Below, in pieces: positions 8,332 to 15,895 of a stretch of 48,708 bases of DNA. Made by a program: the position numbers and the translations under genes. Position 1 is the first letter of the stretch. Each line of letters starts with the position of its first letter. The notes under the pieces are model-generated. The model saw only the letters and a program-made list of their open reading frames with translations, did no database searches and was not told the DNA's origin. This DNA is from Haloprofundus marisrubri (GTDB lineage: Archaea > Halobacteriota > Halobacteria > Halobacteriales > Haloferacaceae), in the NCBI RefSeq assembly GCF_001469955.1, contig NZ_LOPU01000038.1, positions 1 through 48,708 of the forward strand, in the 5' to 3' direction.

Positions 8332-8853
8332 TCAGCGGTACTGCTGGTAGACGCTGAGCACGATGATGAGCGTGAGGAAGATGACCGCCCACACCTCGAC
8401 TGCGAGTGCGTCGAGCACCGGTACGCCGAGTTGTGCGCCGACAATAGTCAGTAGTCCGACGACGCTCACGACGAGATACACCGACCGCTGCATCGCTCCG
8501 AGTCCAGTCGACCCGTCGGTGTACACCTGAATCTCATTCATGCGACCGCCCGGCATAATGCGCTGGTCGTCCGCGTCGTACTGGATGATTCCCTGTTCTT
8601 CGAGTTTCGGAAGATGCGTCTGCCGAAGCGAGACGTAGACGCTCTTGTACAGCTTCTGGGCGTCTTCCTCGTTATCCGCCTCCTGTGCCGCGATTTGTTC
8701 TGCGAGTTCGGAGACAGCGATACTGCCTCCGCTCTCGGCTAATCCGTTGATAGTGGCCCGTCGGCGGTCATTGCCCAGAATATGGAATATCTCCGCCTCG
8801 TCCAGTTCTCCTTCCGTGTTTACCTCGCCCGTCATTCTCTCTAACGAGTTCAT
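8332..8853 (-). CDS. DUF7344 winged-helix protein with two TM helices (2 of 4)
   Basis: 173 residues. The winged-helix region is IFHILGNDRRRATINGLAESGGSIAVSELAEQIAAQEADNEEDAQKLYKSVYVSLRQTHLPKLEEQGIIQYD, followed by two TM segments (YLVVSVVGLLTIVGAQLGV and VWAVIFLTLIIVLSVY). It is the closest in layout to the copy at 1530. The ATG at 8853 has an AGGGA element just upstream; an in-frame ATG 18 bases later is the alternative. Convergent with the 8098 gene. The domain order points to a membrane-tethered transcription regulator; its target is unknown. Confidence 0.86.
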   Translation of the reverse strand: MNSLERMTGEVNTEGELDEAEIFHILGNDRRRATINGLAESGGSIAVSELAEQIAAQEADNEEDAQKLYKSVYVSLRQTHLPKLEEQGIIQYDADDQRIMPGGRMNEIQVYTDGSTGLGAMQRSVYLVVSVVGLLTIVGAQLGVPVLDALAVEVWAVIFLTLIIVLSVYQQYR

Positions 8854-9031
8854 TATCCCTCTCTCTCACTCCTCGCGCGGCATTGTGTGACCCACTGTCC
8901 CAATTTCGTCTCAGTGTATTGCTTGTGTCTTCAGGCAGGTTTAATAGTTCGCACTGTCACGCTCGCTTTCAGTATCACATTTACAACTGAAATTCGGCGT
9001 TAAAATAACAGTGACAGAGCGAACAAACGCA

Positions 9032-9529
9032 TCACTCCGTGTCCTTGACGAGTCCGAACAGGACGAGGTTCGTCCGGGTGTGCAACTGGTAGAGTGCCCC
9101 GCAGACGAGGAGGGAGAAGACGACGAAGATGGGAAGCAAGGCGTTGAGCGACCGGATGTACGGGACACCCAACAAGTTTCCGAGGAGGAAGGCGACGCCG
9201 ACGCTCGCGGTGCTGAGATAGTAACTGTTCCAGGACATCCCCTCGATAGGGAACGAGTCGATGGAGAGTCGGAGCGATCCGTCGTTCGTTTCGCCGTGTT
9301 CTGTAGTCGTCTCCGCTCCGACGGTGACCGGAAGCGTTCCTCGCTCGAGCATCAGTCGAACGCTCTCACGGGCGACTGTCGTCTCCGTGTTGTCGAGCGG
9401 AAGCCGTCCGACGAGTCGCTCGGTAATCTCCGAAGTACCGCTGTCGTCGCTACACCCGCCTTGCCCGCTCGTCTCGTCGTCTGTAGAGCGGTTACCGGTG
9501 AGCGTAGACAGGAGTCCGGAGAGCCTCAT
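9032..9529 (-). CDS. Two-TM membrane protein of unknown function
   Basis: 165 residues: a soluble acidic Ser/Thr-rich N-terminal part of about 90 residues with REVSVRLMLERGTLPV-like helical character, then two TM segments (STASVGVAFLLGNLLGVPYI and ALLPIFVVFSLLVCGALYQL) and a short tail. The pair of TM helices with a short loop recalls the C-terminal half of DUF7344 proteins, and the gene sits next to one, but the N-terminal half has no clear winged helix. A strong TATA element lies 30-40 bases upstream (9557-9570), which fits a leaderless start at 9529. Function not recognised. Confidence 0.72.
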   Translation of the reverse strand: MRLSGLLSTLTGNRSTDDETSGQGGCSDDSGTSEITERLVGRLPLDNTETTVARESVRLMLERGTLPVTVGAETTTEHGETNDGSLRLSIDSFPIEGMSWNSYYLSTASVGVAFLLGNLLGVPYIRSLNALLPIFVVFSLLVCGALYQLHTRTNLVLFGLVKDTE

Positions 9530-9556
9530 AGTACACTGTCCACCGTCTGCACACCG

Positions 9557-9570
9557 TTATATATATTTTC
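9557..9570 (-). promoter_or_regulatory. TATA box for the 9032-9529 gene
   Basis: TTATATATATTTTC on the plus strand, GAAAATATATATAA on the transcribed side, centred about 34 bases before the ATG. A conventional haloarchaeal core promoter, useful as contrast to the ATAACAAAG boxes. Confidence 0.65.
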
Positions 9571-9623
9571 TGGGCTTAGCTCACTGAATACGATGCCCGA
9601 AAACGTGGCTACTCACCCGTAGT

Positions 9624-9821
9624 TTAGCTGTTCATCCGCTGCTGCGGGATGTGTTCACCGGTCTGTCGCTCCCGAGACGTCGTGCATTCGAGACAACCGT
9701 GCACGTCGTCGATGTTGTCACCGAACACCCGCGCGAACTGTGGCGTCACGTGCCGACCGCAGTTGCTGCAGCGTGGACTCGTGTTCGATGCACCCCTTCC
9801 GTTCCAGTTCAGGTCTGCCAT
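9624..9821 (-). CDS. Zinc-ribbon microprotein (DUF7563-like)
   Basis: 65-residue protein starting MADLNWNGRGASNTSPRC. Two CxxC knuckles, CSNC and CLEC, are separated by about 26 residues (RHVTPQFARVFGDNIDDVHG between them), typical of haloarchaeal single-zinc-finger microproteins. The frame stays open for 51 more codons upstream, but that part is Arg-rich and unlike a haloarchaeal protein, and a GGGAG Shine-Dalgarno lies about 8 bases before the ATG at 9821, so the short form is chosen. Partner unknown; such proteins often act in nucleic-acid or protein binding. Confidence 0.8.
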   Translation of the reverse strand: MADLNWNGRGASNTSPRCSNCGRHVTPQFARVFGDNIDDVHGCLECTTSRERQTGEHIPQQRMNS

Positions 9822-10296
9822 TGTTGGATTCTCCCTTGTGTTCGTTCCGCGTCGGCGGCGGCGTTCACCCCCGGCGGTCTGCTTTCTCCGTTTGCGGCCG
9901 TTCGTCGGCCGTAGCGCGGATTTCTCCGCCTTCGATTCTTCTGTGGGTGCAGAGACCTGATAAAAGACGAACACCGTTTGTCAAGGTTTATTCGAGTTCA
10001 TGCAGAGTAGATGTACATTTCTCCGTGAATGAGGGTTACACCCCCCGAATCCGCAGACGCGTGTAACCATCCGGTAAGGTCCTTCGTTCCGTATCGTTCA
10101 ACGGTTTCGAGGGCGTGATGAACGACGAAAGCGGTCCTTGATTCGAATTCACGGAGTGGTTACCGCCTATAGCCGATTTTTAACCTGCAAGTAATAATGT
10201 TACAGCCTCTTGGACATACATCCGTCTGAGTATATCGACTACAGGGGGAAACTGTACAGGTGACCGACACGACTCCACATCAACGGGCATTTCGGT

Positions 10297-10316
10297 GGCG
10301 AACGTCGACGTTCGCC
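10297..10316. promoter_or_regulatory. 20-bp perfect palindrome, candidate operator
   Basis: GGCGAACGTCGACGTTCGCC reads the same on both strands over all 20 bases. It lies about 200 bases before the wHTH gene at 10499 and 106 bases before that gene's TATA box. A dimeric regulator site is the simplest explanation. Confidence 0.5.
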
Positions 10317-10415
10317 GCCGCGGAACCGGCGGAACGTCGTCCGTCCGGTCCCGAGTCGACCCGCTTTCAGGCACCACCGTAATCAAACCCGATTCGCTAC
10401 CGACACGCCTCCCGC

Positions 10416-10433
10416 GAGGGCTTATATGCCCTC
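10416..10433 (+). promoter_or_regulatory. TATA box enclosed by an inverted repeat
   Basis: GAGGGC-TTATAT-GCCCTC: the TATA-like centre lies between perfect 6-bp arms, and looser CTCCC/GGGAG flanks extend the symmetry. It is about 75 bases before the ATG at 10499, giving a leader of about 45 bases. A repressor bound here would occlude TBP; the downstream wHTH protein is the obvious candidate for autoregulation. Confidence 0.6.
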
Positions 10434-10498
10434 CCGTGGGAGTAACGCCGACCCGGGTCACCCGACGTGTCAGAAGCGACTCAAATCCACGTCCACAC

Positions 10499-10978
10499 AT
10501 GCCAGAGAATATTACCGATACGAAACCCGACAGTCCGGTTGCGAGCGCAGCTCTCCTCGACGTACTGGGTGACGAGTGCTCACGCGCCATCCTCGCCGCC
10601 GCCGGCCGAGAGTCGATGACTGCAAAGGAGTTGACGAACTCCTGTGACGTCTCACCGGCGACAGTGTACCGGCGCATCAACACCCTCCTCGACCACGGAT
10701 TGCTCGAGGAGTCAATAGAGTTCGGCGCGAACTCCGGACGACAGAAAGTGTACAAGACGACGTTCTCACACGTCGACATCGACCTCTCGGACGACGGGTT
10801 CGACGTCACATCGCACGACCAGAACGGCAGTTCCTACCATCTCATGCGTCTGCTCTCGGAGATGCCGTTCGAGCACGTCCGCACCAACACGGTCGACCGA
10901 GAGCTCACCGTCCAAATCGGTCTCACCGACGAGATGTTCGAGCAGTTCGTCGAGATTTGGGGCCAAAACTGCCAGTAA
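10499..10978 (+). CDS. ArsR-like winged-helix transcription regulator
   Basis: 159 residues. The winged helix spans about residues 15-80: ALLDVLGDECSRAILAAAGRESMTAKELTNSCDVSPATVYRRINTLLDHGLLEE, followed by a wing with SGRQKVYKTTFSHVDIDLSDDGF, as in haloarchaeal HTH_20/ArsR-type regulators. The C-terminal 80 residues form a small alpha/beta domain of unknown ligand. No TM segments, so it is cytoplasmic, unlike the DUF7344 group. The ATG at 10499 is preferred over an upstream extension because the homologous part begins there and a TATA box lies at 10422. It is followed in the same direction by padR. Confidence 0.88.
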   Translation: MPENITDTKPDSPVASAALLDVLGDECSRAILAAAGRESMTAKELTNSCDVSPATVYRRINTLLDHGLLEESIEFGANSGRQKVYKTTFSHVDIDLSDDGFDVTSHDQNGSSYHLMRLLSEMPFEHVRTNTVDRELTVQIGLTDEMFEQFVEIWGQNCQ

Positions 10979-11035
10979 CGCTGTTTTAGCGGTTTGGGTG
11001 GTAGAAGTCGGAGGGTACTGTTGTTTATGACATGG

Positions 11036-11047
11036 ATAACAAATACC
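11036..11047 (+). promoter_or_regulatory. ATAACAAAG promoter box, padR
   Basis: ATAACAAATACC, 44 bases before the ATG at 11080. The same 8-mer ATAACAAA occurs before the glycan genes. Confidence 0.6.
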
Positions 11048-11079
11048 CAGTCTGTTGAACGGTCTATCAGAATGTACAG

Positions 11080-11361
11080 ATGCACTATTTGAGTGGATTC
11101 CAACGAGACCTGCTGTACGTTATCAGCGGGTACGAAAGACCGTCGGGGCAGCAAGTGAAAGACGAACTCGAGCAGTACTACGACACCGAGATAAACCACG
11201 GACGACTGTACCCGAACCTGGACACGCTCGTCAACAAAGATCTCGTGGAGAAAGGCCAACTCGACCGGCGAACGAACTACTACGCGCTCACCGAACGCGG
11301 TGAAGAGGCGATGCGGAAACGCCGCGATTGGGAAGAGAACTACTTCTCATTCCAAGAGTGA
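11080..11361 (+). CDS. PadR family transcription regulator
   Basis: 93-residue minimal PadR protein: FQRDLLYVISGYERPSGQQVKDELEQYYDTEINHGRLYPNLDTLVNKDLVEKGQLDRRTNYYALTERG is the full winged-helix core, with the family hallmark GRLYPNLDTL and YYALTERG, plus a short C-terminal helix. The usual C-terminal dimer helix is very short, as in other haloarchaeal PadR proteins. It carries the same promoter box as the glycan genes and lies 118 bases before the DUF1616 gene, so it may belong to the regulon or control it (inference). Confidence 0.93.
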   Translation: MHYLSGFQRDLLYVISGYERPSGQQVKDELEQYYDTEINHGRLYPNLDTLVNKDLVEKGQLDRRTNYYALTERGEEAMRKRRDWEENYFSFQE

Positions 11362-11400
11362 GCCCCTGCAGGGGACCCCGGAGCCGAAGGTAACCGCGGC

Positions 11401-11412
11401 ATAACAAAATCC
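11401..11412 (+). promoter_or_regulatory. ATAACAAAG promoter box, DUF1616 gene
   Basis: ATAACAAAATCC, 78 bases before the ATG at 11479. The longer distance implies a leader of about 45 bases. Confidence 0.55.
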
Positions 11413-11478
11413 GAAGCAAGCCTCTGTGCGGTTGACTAGTTACGAACTACGGACGAATTTGCGTGCACGACGGGCAAT

Positions 11479-12480
11479 ATGAAATCAGAAACTAAGACCT
11501 CAACACGGCTCTCTACGGAACAGTTGCTACCGACTGATATCTTCGCGGCGTTGCTGCTCGCTGGCGGAGGTGTACTCGCAGCGCTGTTCGTACCCCCGTC
11601 TCTCGGTTTGGTCCGACTCCTGCTCGGTCTCCCGCTGCTGCTGTTCCTTCCCGGATACGCACTGGTCGCAGCGCTGTTTCCGAACCGACCGGCCGACCGA
11701 ACCAGCAGTTCGTGGTCGAACGTCCGTGAACCGCTCGTCCACGGTATCACCGGCGGCGAACGGTTGGCGCTCTCGTTCGGACTGAGTCTCGTCATCGCAC
11801 CGATTCTCGTCCTCGGTCTCGGAGCGTCGGTCTGGGGAATCTCACTCCAGTCAGTTCTCGGCGCGTTCGGCCTCTTCGTGACGTTGTTCTCGCTCGTCGG
11901 CGTCGTCCGTCGCTACCGGCTCTCCGTCGAGGAACGGTACAACCCCTCGTTCACAGTCGGATACACTCGGTACCGACGCCGACTCTCGAACGGTGGGACC
12001 GCCATGACGGCAGTCAACGTACTGCTGGTACTCGGCGTCGTCGCTGCCGCGAGCAGTATGGCGTTCGCGCTCGCTGCGCCACCGGCCGGCGGACAGTTCA
12101 CCAACTTCTCGCTTCTCAGCCAGGACGAGAACGGGACGTTCACCTCCGCAGGCTTTCCCTCGGACGTGACGCAAGGAACCGCGATTCCGATGGCGACGAG
12201 CATCGAGAACAAAGAGGGCCAACAGACGAACTACTCCGTCGTCGTCCAACTACAGCGGATGGACGGCCAGCAGGTAGTTGAGCGACAGGAACTTACTCGC
12301 TTCTCGCGTACGGTTGGGGACGGCAGTACGTGGCGACACAAGCACTCCATCGTCCCCTCGATGACCGGCGAAGACCTCAGAGTCCAGTATCTGATGTACG
12401 AAGGCGAACCGCCGGCCGACCCCCGCGCACAGAACGCCGACGACACCCTCCACATATGGATTACCGTAACCGAACCCTGA
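11479..12480 (+). CDS. DUF1616 membrane protein
   Basis: 333 residues. Four TM segments in the first 205 residues (LPTDIFAALLLAGGGVLAALF, LVRLLLGLPLLLFLPGYALVAALF, LALSFGLSLVIAPILVLGLGA, SVLGAFGLFVTLFSLVGVV) with LLFLPGYALVAALFP as the family signature. A further TM near residue 185 precedes an exported C-terminal beta domain (TNYSVVVQLQRMDGQQVV), which resembles an Ig-like fold with several N-glycosylation sequons. DUF1616 proteins often lie in archaeal surface-glycan loci; the biochemical role is unknown. Carries a cluster-type promoter box. Confidence 0.88.
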   Translation: MKSETKTSTRLSTEQLLPTDIFAALLLAGGGVLAALFVPPSLGLVRLLLGLPLLLFLPGYALVAALFPNRPADRTSSSWSNVREPLVHGITGGERLALSFGLSLVIAPILVLGLGASVWGISLQSVLGAFGLFVTLFSLVGVVRRYRLSVEERYNPSFTVGYTRYRRRLSNGGTAMTAVNVLLVLGVVAAASSMAFALAAPPAGGQFTNFSLLSQDENGTFTSAGFPSDVTQGTAIPMATSIENKEGQQTNYSVVVQLQRMDGQQVVERQELTRFSRTVGDGSTWRHKHSIVPSMTGEDLRVQYLMYEGEPPADPRAQNADDTLHIWITVTEP

Positions 12481-12567
12481 ACACGCCCGTATCGACGACC
12501 TCTGACGCGTACACCGACTGTATCCCCCGTCGCTCGCTCGCGGCTTCCGCCTCGAGGTGTCGCTGAC

Positions 12568-13149
12568 GTGTGGCCGTGGGAGCATCTCGCGTTCGGCTAC
12601 ATTCTGTACTCGGTCGGACACCGTATCGTCACCCGTCGAGGCGTGACGACTCCTGCAGCGCTCGCCGTGGCGTTCGCAACACAGCTGCCTGACCTCATCG
12701 ACAAGCCGTTGGCGTGGACGTTCGAGATTCTGCCGAGTGGCGTCTCGCTGGCGCACTCGGCGTTCTTCGTTCCGCCAGCCACGCTGATGGCGTACCTCGT
12801 CGGTCGTTGGACAGGGTTTAGACGGCTCTGGATACCGTTTTTCATCGGCTACGTCTCACACCTCTTCGGTGACGGAATCTCGGACATCGCCTACGGCGGG
12901 AGTCCGTCGTTTTCGTTCCTGCTTTGGCCGCTGTACGAGACGTCCGCACCGTCGCGTGCTGGCCTCTTCAGCAACTTCTTCTACTACCTCGGCAACTACA
13001 TGGAGACGCTCGCCAGCCCGGAGGGCTTCATATACGTGCTCATCGAGCTGACGCTTCTGGGGACGGCGTTTCTTCTCTGGCTGTGGGACGGCGCTCCCGG
13101 CCTTCCACGCTTCCGATTCAGTTCGTCGTCGCCGAACCGCGACCGGTAA
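12568..13149 (+). CDS. Membrane-bound metal-dependent hydrolase (YdjM/DUF457-like)
   Basis: 193-residue polytopic protein. Conserved polar residues sit in and between TM helices: PWEHLAFGYI near the N-terminus, QLPDLIDKPL, SLAHSAFF and FIGYVSHLFGDGI, the His/Asp pattern of the YdjM-type inner-membrane hydrolases (phospholipase C-like fold). The GTG start at 12568 is supported by GAGGTG eight bases upstream. It begins 88 bases after DUF1616 in the same direction, so the two probably form a unit. Its 3' end overlaps the convergent ATP-grasp gene by 32 bases. Substrate unknown; a lipid or glycolipid is plausible. Confidence 0.83.
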   Translation: MWPWEHLAFGYILYSVGHRIVTRRGVTTPAALAVAFATQLPDLIDKPLAWTFEILPSGVSLAHSAFFVPPATLMAYLVGRWTGFRRLWIPFFIGYVSHLFGDGISDIAYGGSPSFSFLLWPLYETSAPSRAGLFSNFFYYLGNYMETLASPEGFIYVLIELTLLGTAFLLWLWDGAPGLPRFRFSSSSPNRDR

Positions 13150-14386
13150 CACCGGTCACGCGCGCGTATACGCCGCGGAGTACCGTCTCGAGGCTGCCGA
13201 AGAACGGAAGCGGGTCGTCGACCGACATCACGTCGTACCCTGTTCGACTGACGCTATCGGTGAAGAACTCTCTCATCACCCGGGGTCGGTCGCTCGTTTT
13301 CGAGAGGCGTATGACGTCGCCGAGTAGCCACCGCATGCGAACGCCGGCAACGTACGTCAGTGTCGGCTCGGCGTCGCCGAAGCAAGCAGCCCGATACAGC
13401 AGGTAGGGAACGTCGACGCCGGCCCCGACAGTGAGTGCGAGACTGCCCCACAGACGCGGGTTCACCTCCATCAGCTTCGGTTCTCCAGTTCTAGCGTCGA
13501 TACGGAACTCGACCATTGCGACACCGCGCCACTCGAGATGCTCCAGCAGACGTCTCGCCGTTTGCCGGAGTTCCGGGTCGTCGACGGTCTCTCGGTACGT
13601 ACTCGCACCACCGTCGTCGTGGCTCGACCGCAAGCGATGCTGTATCGTCAGTCCGAGAAGCGTTCCCTCACAGCTGTACACCGTGTACACGCCGCGTTCA
13701 CCACCGTCGGGGACGTACTCTTGGACGAGAGGAGTACCGGCAGGAGTACGGGCGGCCTCGAACGCCTCCTCGAACGTCGCTCGGTCTTCACAGACGTACA
13801 CGCCGCTCCGCGAGGAGCCCTCCCGCGCCTTGACGACGAGCGGTCGACCGAGCGTCTCGACTGCTCGGTCGTACGACGGCGAATCGAGGAGCGTTCTCGG
13901 ATGCGCCACGTTCGCCTCGCGGGCCGCTCGAATCGTCTCTGATTTGTCGAGGCAGATGAGCAACCGGTCTTCCGGAGGTAGTGGAACGACGGTGTACGGT
14001 TCGAACCGCGCTCGTGCTCTCGACACCGGTCGGACTGTCGTCTCCGCGACGGGGAGAACCATCCGATACTCGCCGTCACGTAGCTCTGCTTCGAGCCACG
14101 AGAGAAACGCTTCGGCGTCCTGTTCGGGTGCTGGATACCGCCGCGTCTCACGAGCGTACTTCGACAGCGACCCTGCGGACCGACGAACCGGACTGGCGGC
14201 AACGACGTCGACGCCGCGCCTGCCGAGACACCGAATCGCCGTTACTGCGTACCGGCAGTGAGCGTCGAGAACGAGTACCGTATCAGTCGCAGACGAGTGT
14301 TCGGATTTGCGGCGTCGGGTGCTTCGGAGTATCGAATTTCTGCGCTGCCCGCCGTCGGACAACGGTTTTCGGCCAACTGTCCTCAC
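13118..14386 (-). CDS. ATP-grasp carboxylate-amine ligase-like protein
   Basis: 422 residues. An N-terminal pre-ATP-grasp domain (TVLVLDAHCRYAVTAIRCLGRRGVDVVAAS) leads to the ATP-grasp fold: LDKSETIRAAREANVAHPRT, the phosphate-binding loop RPLVVKAREGSSRSGVY, the hinge VQEYVPDGGERGVY, and the Mg-binding KLMEVNPRLWGSL. The family joins a carboxylate to an amine using ATP, so it may attach an amino acid to a sugar uronate. The frame is open 96 codons further up, but that part is Arg-rich and overlaps DUF7344. GTG 14386 is chosen because GAGGCG lies just before it, 11 bases after the DUF7344 stop, which suggests an operon. Confidence 0.85.
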   Translation of the reverse strand: MRTVGRKPLSDGGQRRNSILRSTRRRKSEHSSATDTVLVLDAHCRYAVTAIRCLGRRGVDVVAASPVRRSAGSLSKYARETRRYPAPEQDAEAFLSWLEAELRDGEYRMVLPVAETTVRPVSRARARFEPYTVVPLPPEDRLLICLDKSETIRAAREANVAHPRTLLDSPSYDRAVETLGRPLVVKAREGSSRSGVYVCEDRATFEEAFEAARTPAGTPLVQEYVPDGGERGVYTVYSCEGTLLGLTIQHRLRSSHDDGGASTYRETVDDPELRQTARRLLEHLEWRGVAMVEFRIDARTGEPKLMEVNPRLWGSLALTVGAGVDVPYLLYRAACFGDAEPTLTYVAGVRMRWLLGDVIRLSKTSDRPRVMREFFTDSVSRTGYDVMSVDDPLPFFGSLETVLRGVYARVTGVTGRGSATTN

Positions 14387-14397
14387 GACGCCACGCC

Positions 14398-14928
14398 TCA
14401 GGGGGTTATTGGTGCCCGTGGCGGCCGTTCGAGCGCGTATCGAGCGACGACGACGCCGACAACGGCAGCGCTCACCACCGCGAGAGTCCACGAAAGAGAG
14501 AGGCCATCGAATGGGGCGACGCTGAGCACCTGCAGCAGCAACAACCCGATTCCGCACACGCCCGCGAGGAGATAGCCGACGTGCCAAGGGTGTTTGCTCT
14601 CGGCCCCGTGGCCGAGATACTTCTCGACGTTGCTGCTCGGTTGCAACGAGATGACGTTCTCCGAACGGTCCCACTCGACGATACCTCGCTCTTCGAGCAT
14701 CGGGAGATGGGTCTGATACAGCGAGATGTAGACGCGCCGGCGTTCCGCGCGAGCGAGTTCGCCGGGTTGTTTGTCGTTCTCGGTGGCCGCGACGTAATCG
14801 ACGAGGGGACTCAGCTTCGAGGCACCGCCGTTGGCTCGAAGGTGACGGATGATGCCGAGCCGACGCTGGTTGCAGAGCGTGTCGAACAACTCACCCTGTG
14901 TGAGCCCACCGGACGGTGCGCTAGTCAT
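14398..14928 (-). CDS. DUF7344 winged-helix protein with two TM helices (3 of 4)
   Basis: 176 residues with the family layout: LFDTLCNQRRLGIIRHLRANGGASKLSPLVDYVAATENDKQPGELARAERRRVYISLYQTHLPMLEERGIVEWDR is the winged helix, then two TM helices (WHVGYLLAGVCGIGLLLLQVLS and LSWTLAVVSAAVVGVVVARYAL). It is the first gene of a likely two-gene operon with the ATP-grasp ligase and is divergent from the diacetamido-sugar operon, so the 325 bases upstream of it hold both promoters. That position makes it a good candidate local regulator (inference). Confidence 0.87.
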   Translation of the reverse strand: MTSAPSGGLTQGELFDTLCNQRRLGIIRHLRANGGASKLSPLVDYVAATENDKQPGELARAERRRVYISLYQTHLPMLEERGIVEWDRSENVISLQPSSNVEKYLGHGAESKHPWHVGYLLAGVCGIGLLLLQVLSVAPFDGLSLSWTLAVVSAAVVGVVVARYALERPPRAPITP

Positions 14929-15253
14929 CCCTCGCGTGAGGCCATGAGTTCACTCCGTCGACGGTCCGGCTTGGCTGGCAGTACATGTCTTATCCATCCA
15001 CACTATCGCCACTTTACTATCCGCCGACTAACGGGAAGGTGGGCTGTCGTTGCCGTTCGCTGTAACGTGGTTGTCACTCCGTTCTATCGTATCGTCTGTA
15101 AATAATTTCGTACTGTTCTATACCGAAAAATGGTAAACTGGCTCATACTACTCCATCAGGCTGTGAATAACAAAGCTCCGATACCAACAGGTCAGGGTTG
15201 CAACTGTACGGACTGGGAGACGGACGCCCGGTCGAGGTTACACTACGTCATTC
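14929..15253. other. Divergent promoter region of the sugar operon
   Basis: 325 bases between divergent starts, with an AT-rich centre near 15085-15140. No coding frame is supported. The extended ATAACAAAG element for the plus-strand operon is at 15155-15178; no clear TATA box is seen for the minus-strand gene. Confidence 0.6.
15155..15178 (+). promoter_or_regulatory. Extended ATAACAAAG promoter element, diacetamido-sugar operon
   Basis: Bases 15155-15176 match 28770-28791 at 20 of 22 positions, including ATCAGG, TGTG and ATAACAAAGC. The box starts 87 bases before the ATG at 15254, implying a leader of about 55 bases. Confidence 0.65.
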
Positions 15254-15895
15254 ATGACACAAAGAGACAAACACGGCGAAACGAAGGAGACCCGCCGCCA
15301 CGCGGCTGGAGAGTCACCTGTCGAACTCGGGTCGGACGTAGACGTCCACGAGACCGCAGTTCTGGGCCACTCACACGGTAACGCGTCGGAACCAACGGTG
15401 TTGGGTGATGGCGCAACGGTGCGTGCGGGCACTATCATCTACCAAGATGTCGTCGCCGGTGACGGGCTCAACACAGGTCACAACGCACTGATTCGAGAGC
15501 TCACGACGCTCGGCGACAACGTACTCGTCGGGACGAACACCGTCATCGACGGGCAGACCGAGATTGGCTCGAACGTGAGTCTCCAGACGAACGTGTACAT
15601 CCCGACCGGGACCACCATCGGAGACCGCGTCTTCGTCGGCCCCGCGGCCACACTGACGAACGACCCCTACCCGATTCGCAAGGAGGTCGACCTCGTCGGA
15701 CCGACACTCGAAGACGACGTCTCCATCGGCGCAAACGCGACCATCCTCCCCGGCGTCACCGTCGGCGAGGGCGCGTTCGTCGCTGCGGGCGCGATAGTCA
15801 CCGAAGACGTCCCACCGCGAACGCTCGCAGTGGGCGCTCCCGCGAAACACCGGGCCCTGCCGGAGAACCTTCAGGGACGCAACTTACTCGAATGA
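15254..15895 (+). CDS. Left-handed beta-helix N-acetyltransferase (WbpD/WlbB type)
   Basis: 213 residues made almost wholly of hexapeptide repeats (VLGDGATVRAGTIIYQDVVAGDG, IRELTTLGDNVLVGTNTVI, PTLEDDVSIGANATILPGVTVGEGAFVAAGAIVTEDVPP, then VGAPAKHR). The closest layout is UDP-2-acetamido-3-amino-2,3-dideoxy-glucuronate N-acetyltransferase, which uses acetyl-CoA in the last step to the 2,3-diacetamido uronate. This reading rests largely on the next three genes, which supply the three preceding steps. It is first in a tightly coupled operon, with its stop overlapping the next start (ATGA). A generic sugar O-acetyltransferase is the alternative. Confidence 0.85.
   Translation: MTQRDKHGETKETRRHAAGESPVELGSDVDVHETAVLGHSHGNASEPTVLGDGATVRAGTIIYQDVVAGDGLNTGHNALIRELTTLGDNVLVGTNTVIDGQTEIGSNVSLQTNVYIPTGTTIGDRVFVGPAATLTNDPYPIRKEVDLVGPTLEDDVSIGANATILPGVTVGEGAFVAAGAIVTEDVPPRTLAVGAPAKHRALPENLQGRNLLE

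Larger units (their letters stand above)
9822..10498. other. Long intergenic region with a perfect palindrome
   Basis: About 680 bases between divergent genes with no convincing coding frame. The plus frame is open from 10295, but its codons before 10499 are Arg/Pro-rich and unlike the gene that follows. The region holds a 20-bp perfect palindrome (10297-10316) and a palindrome over a TATA box (10416-10433). The segment 9975-10250 is poorer in GC than its surroundings. Confidence 0.6.

Noticed and set aside
8947-9024. Inverted repeat GTTCGC-CTGTCAC pair as a possible MITE
   Set aside because: Arms of about 14 bases with mismatches and a 50-base loop, no target duplication; more likely a structure after the 9032 gene.
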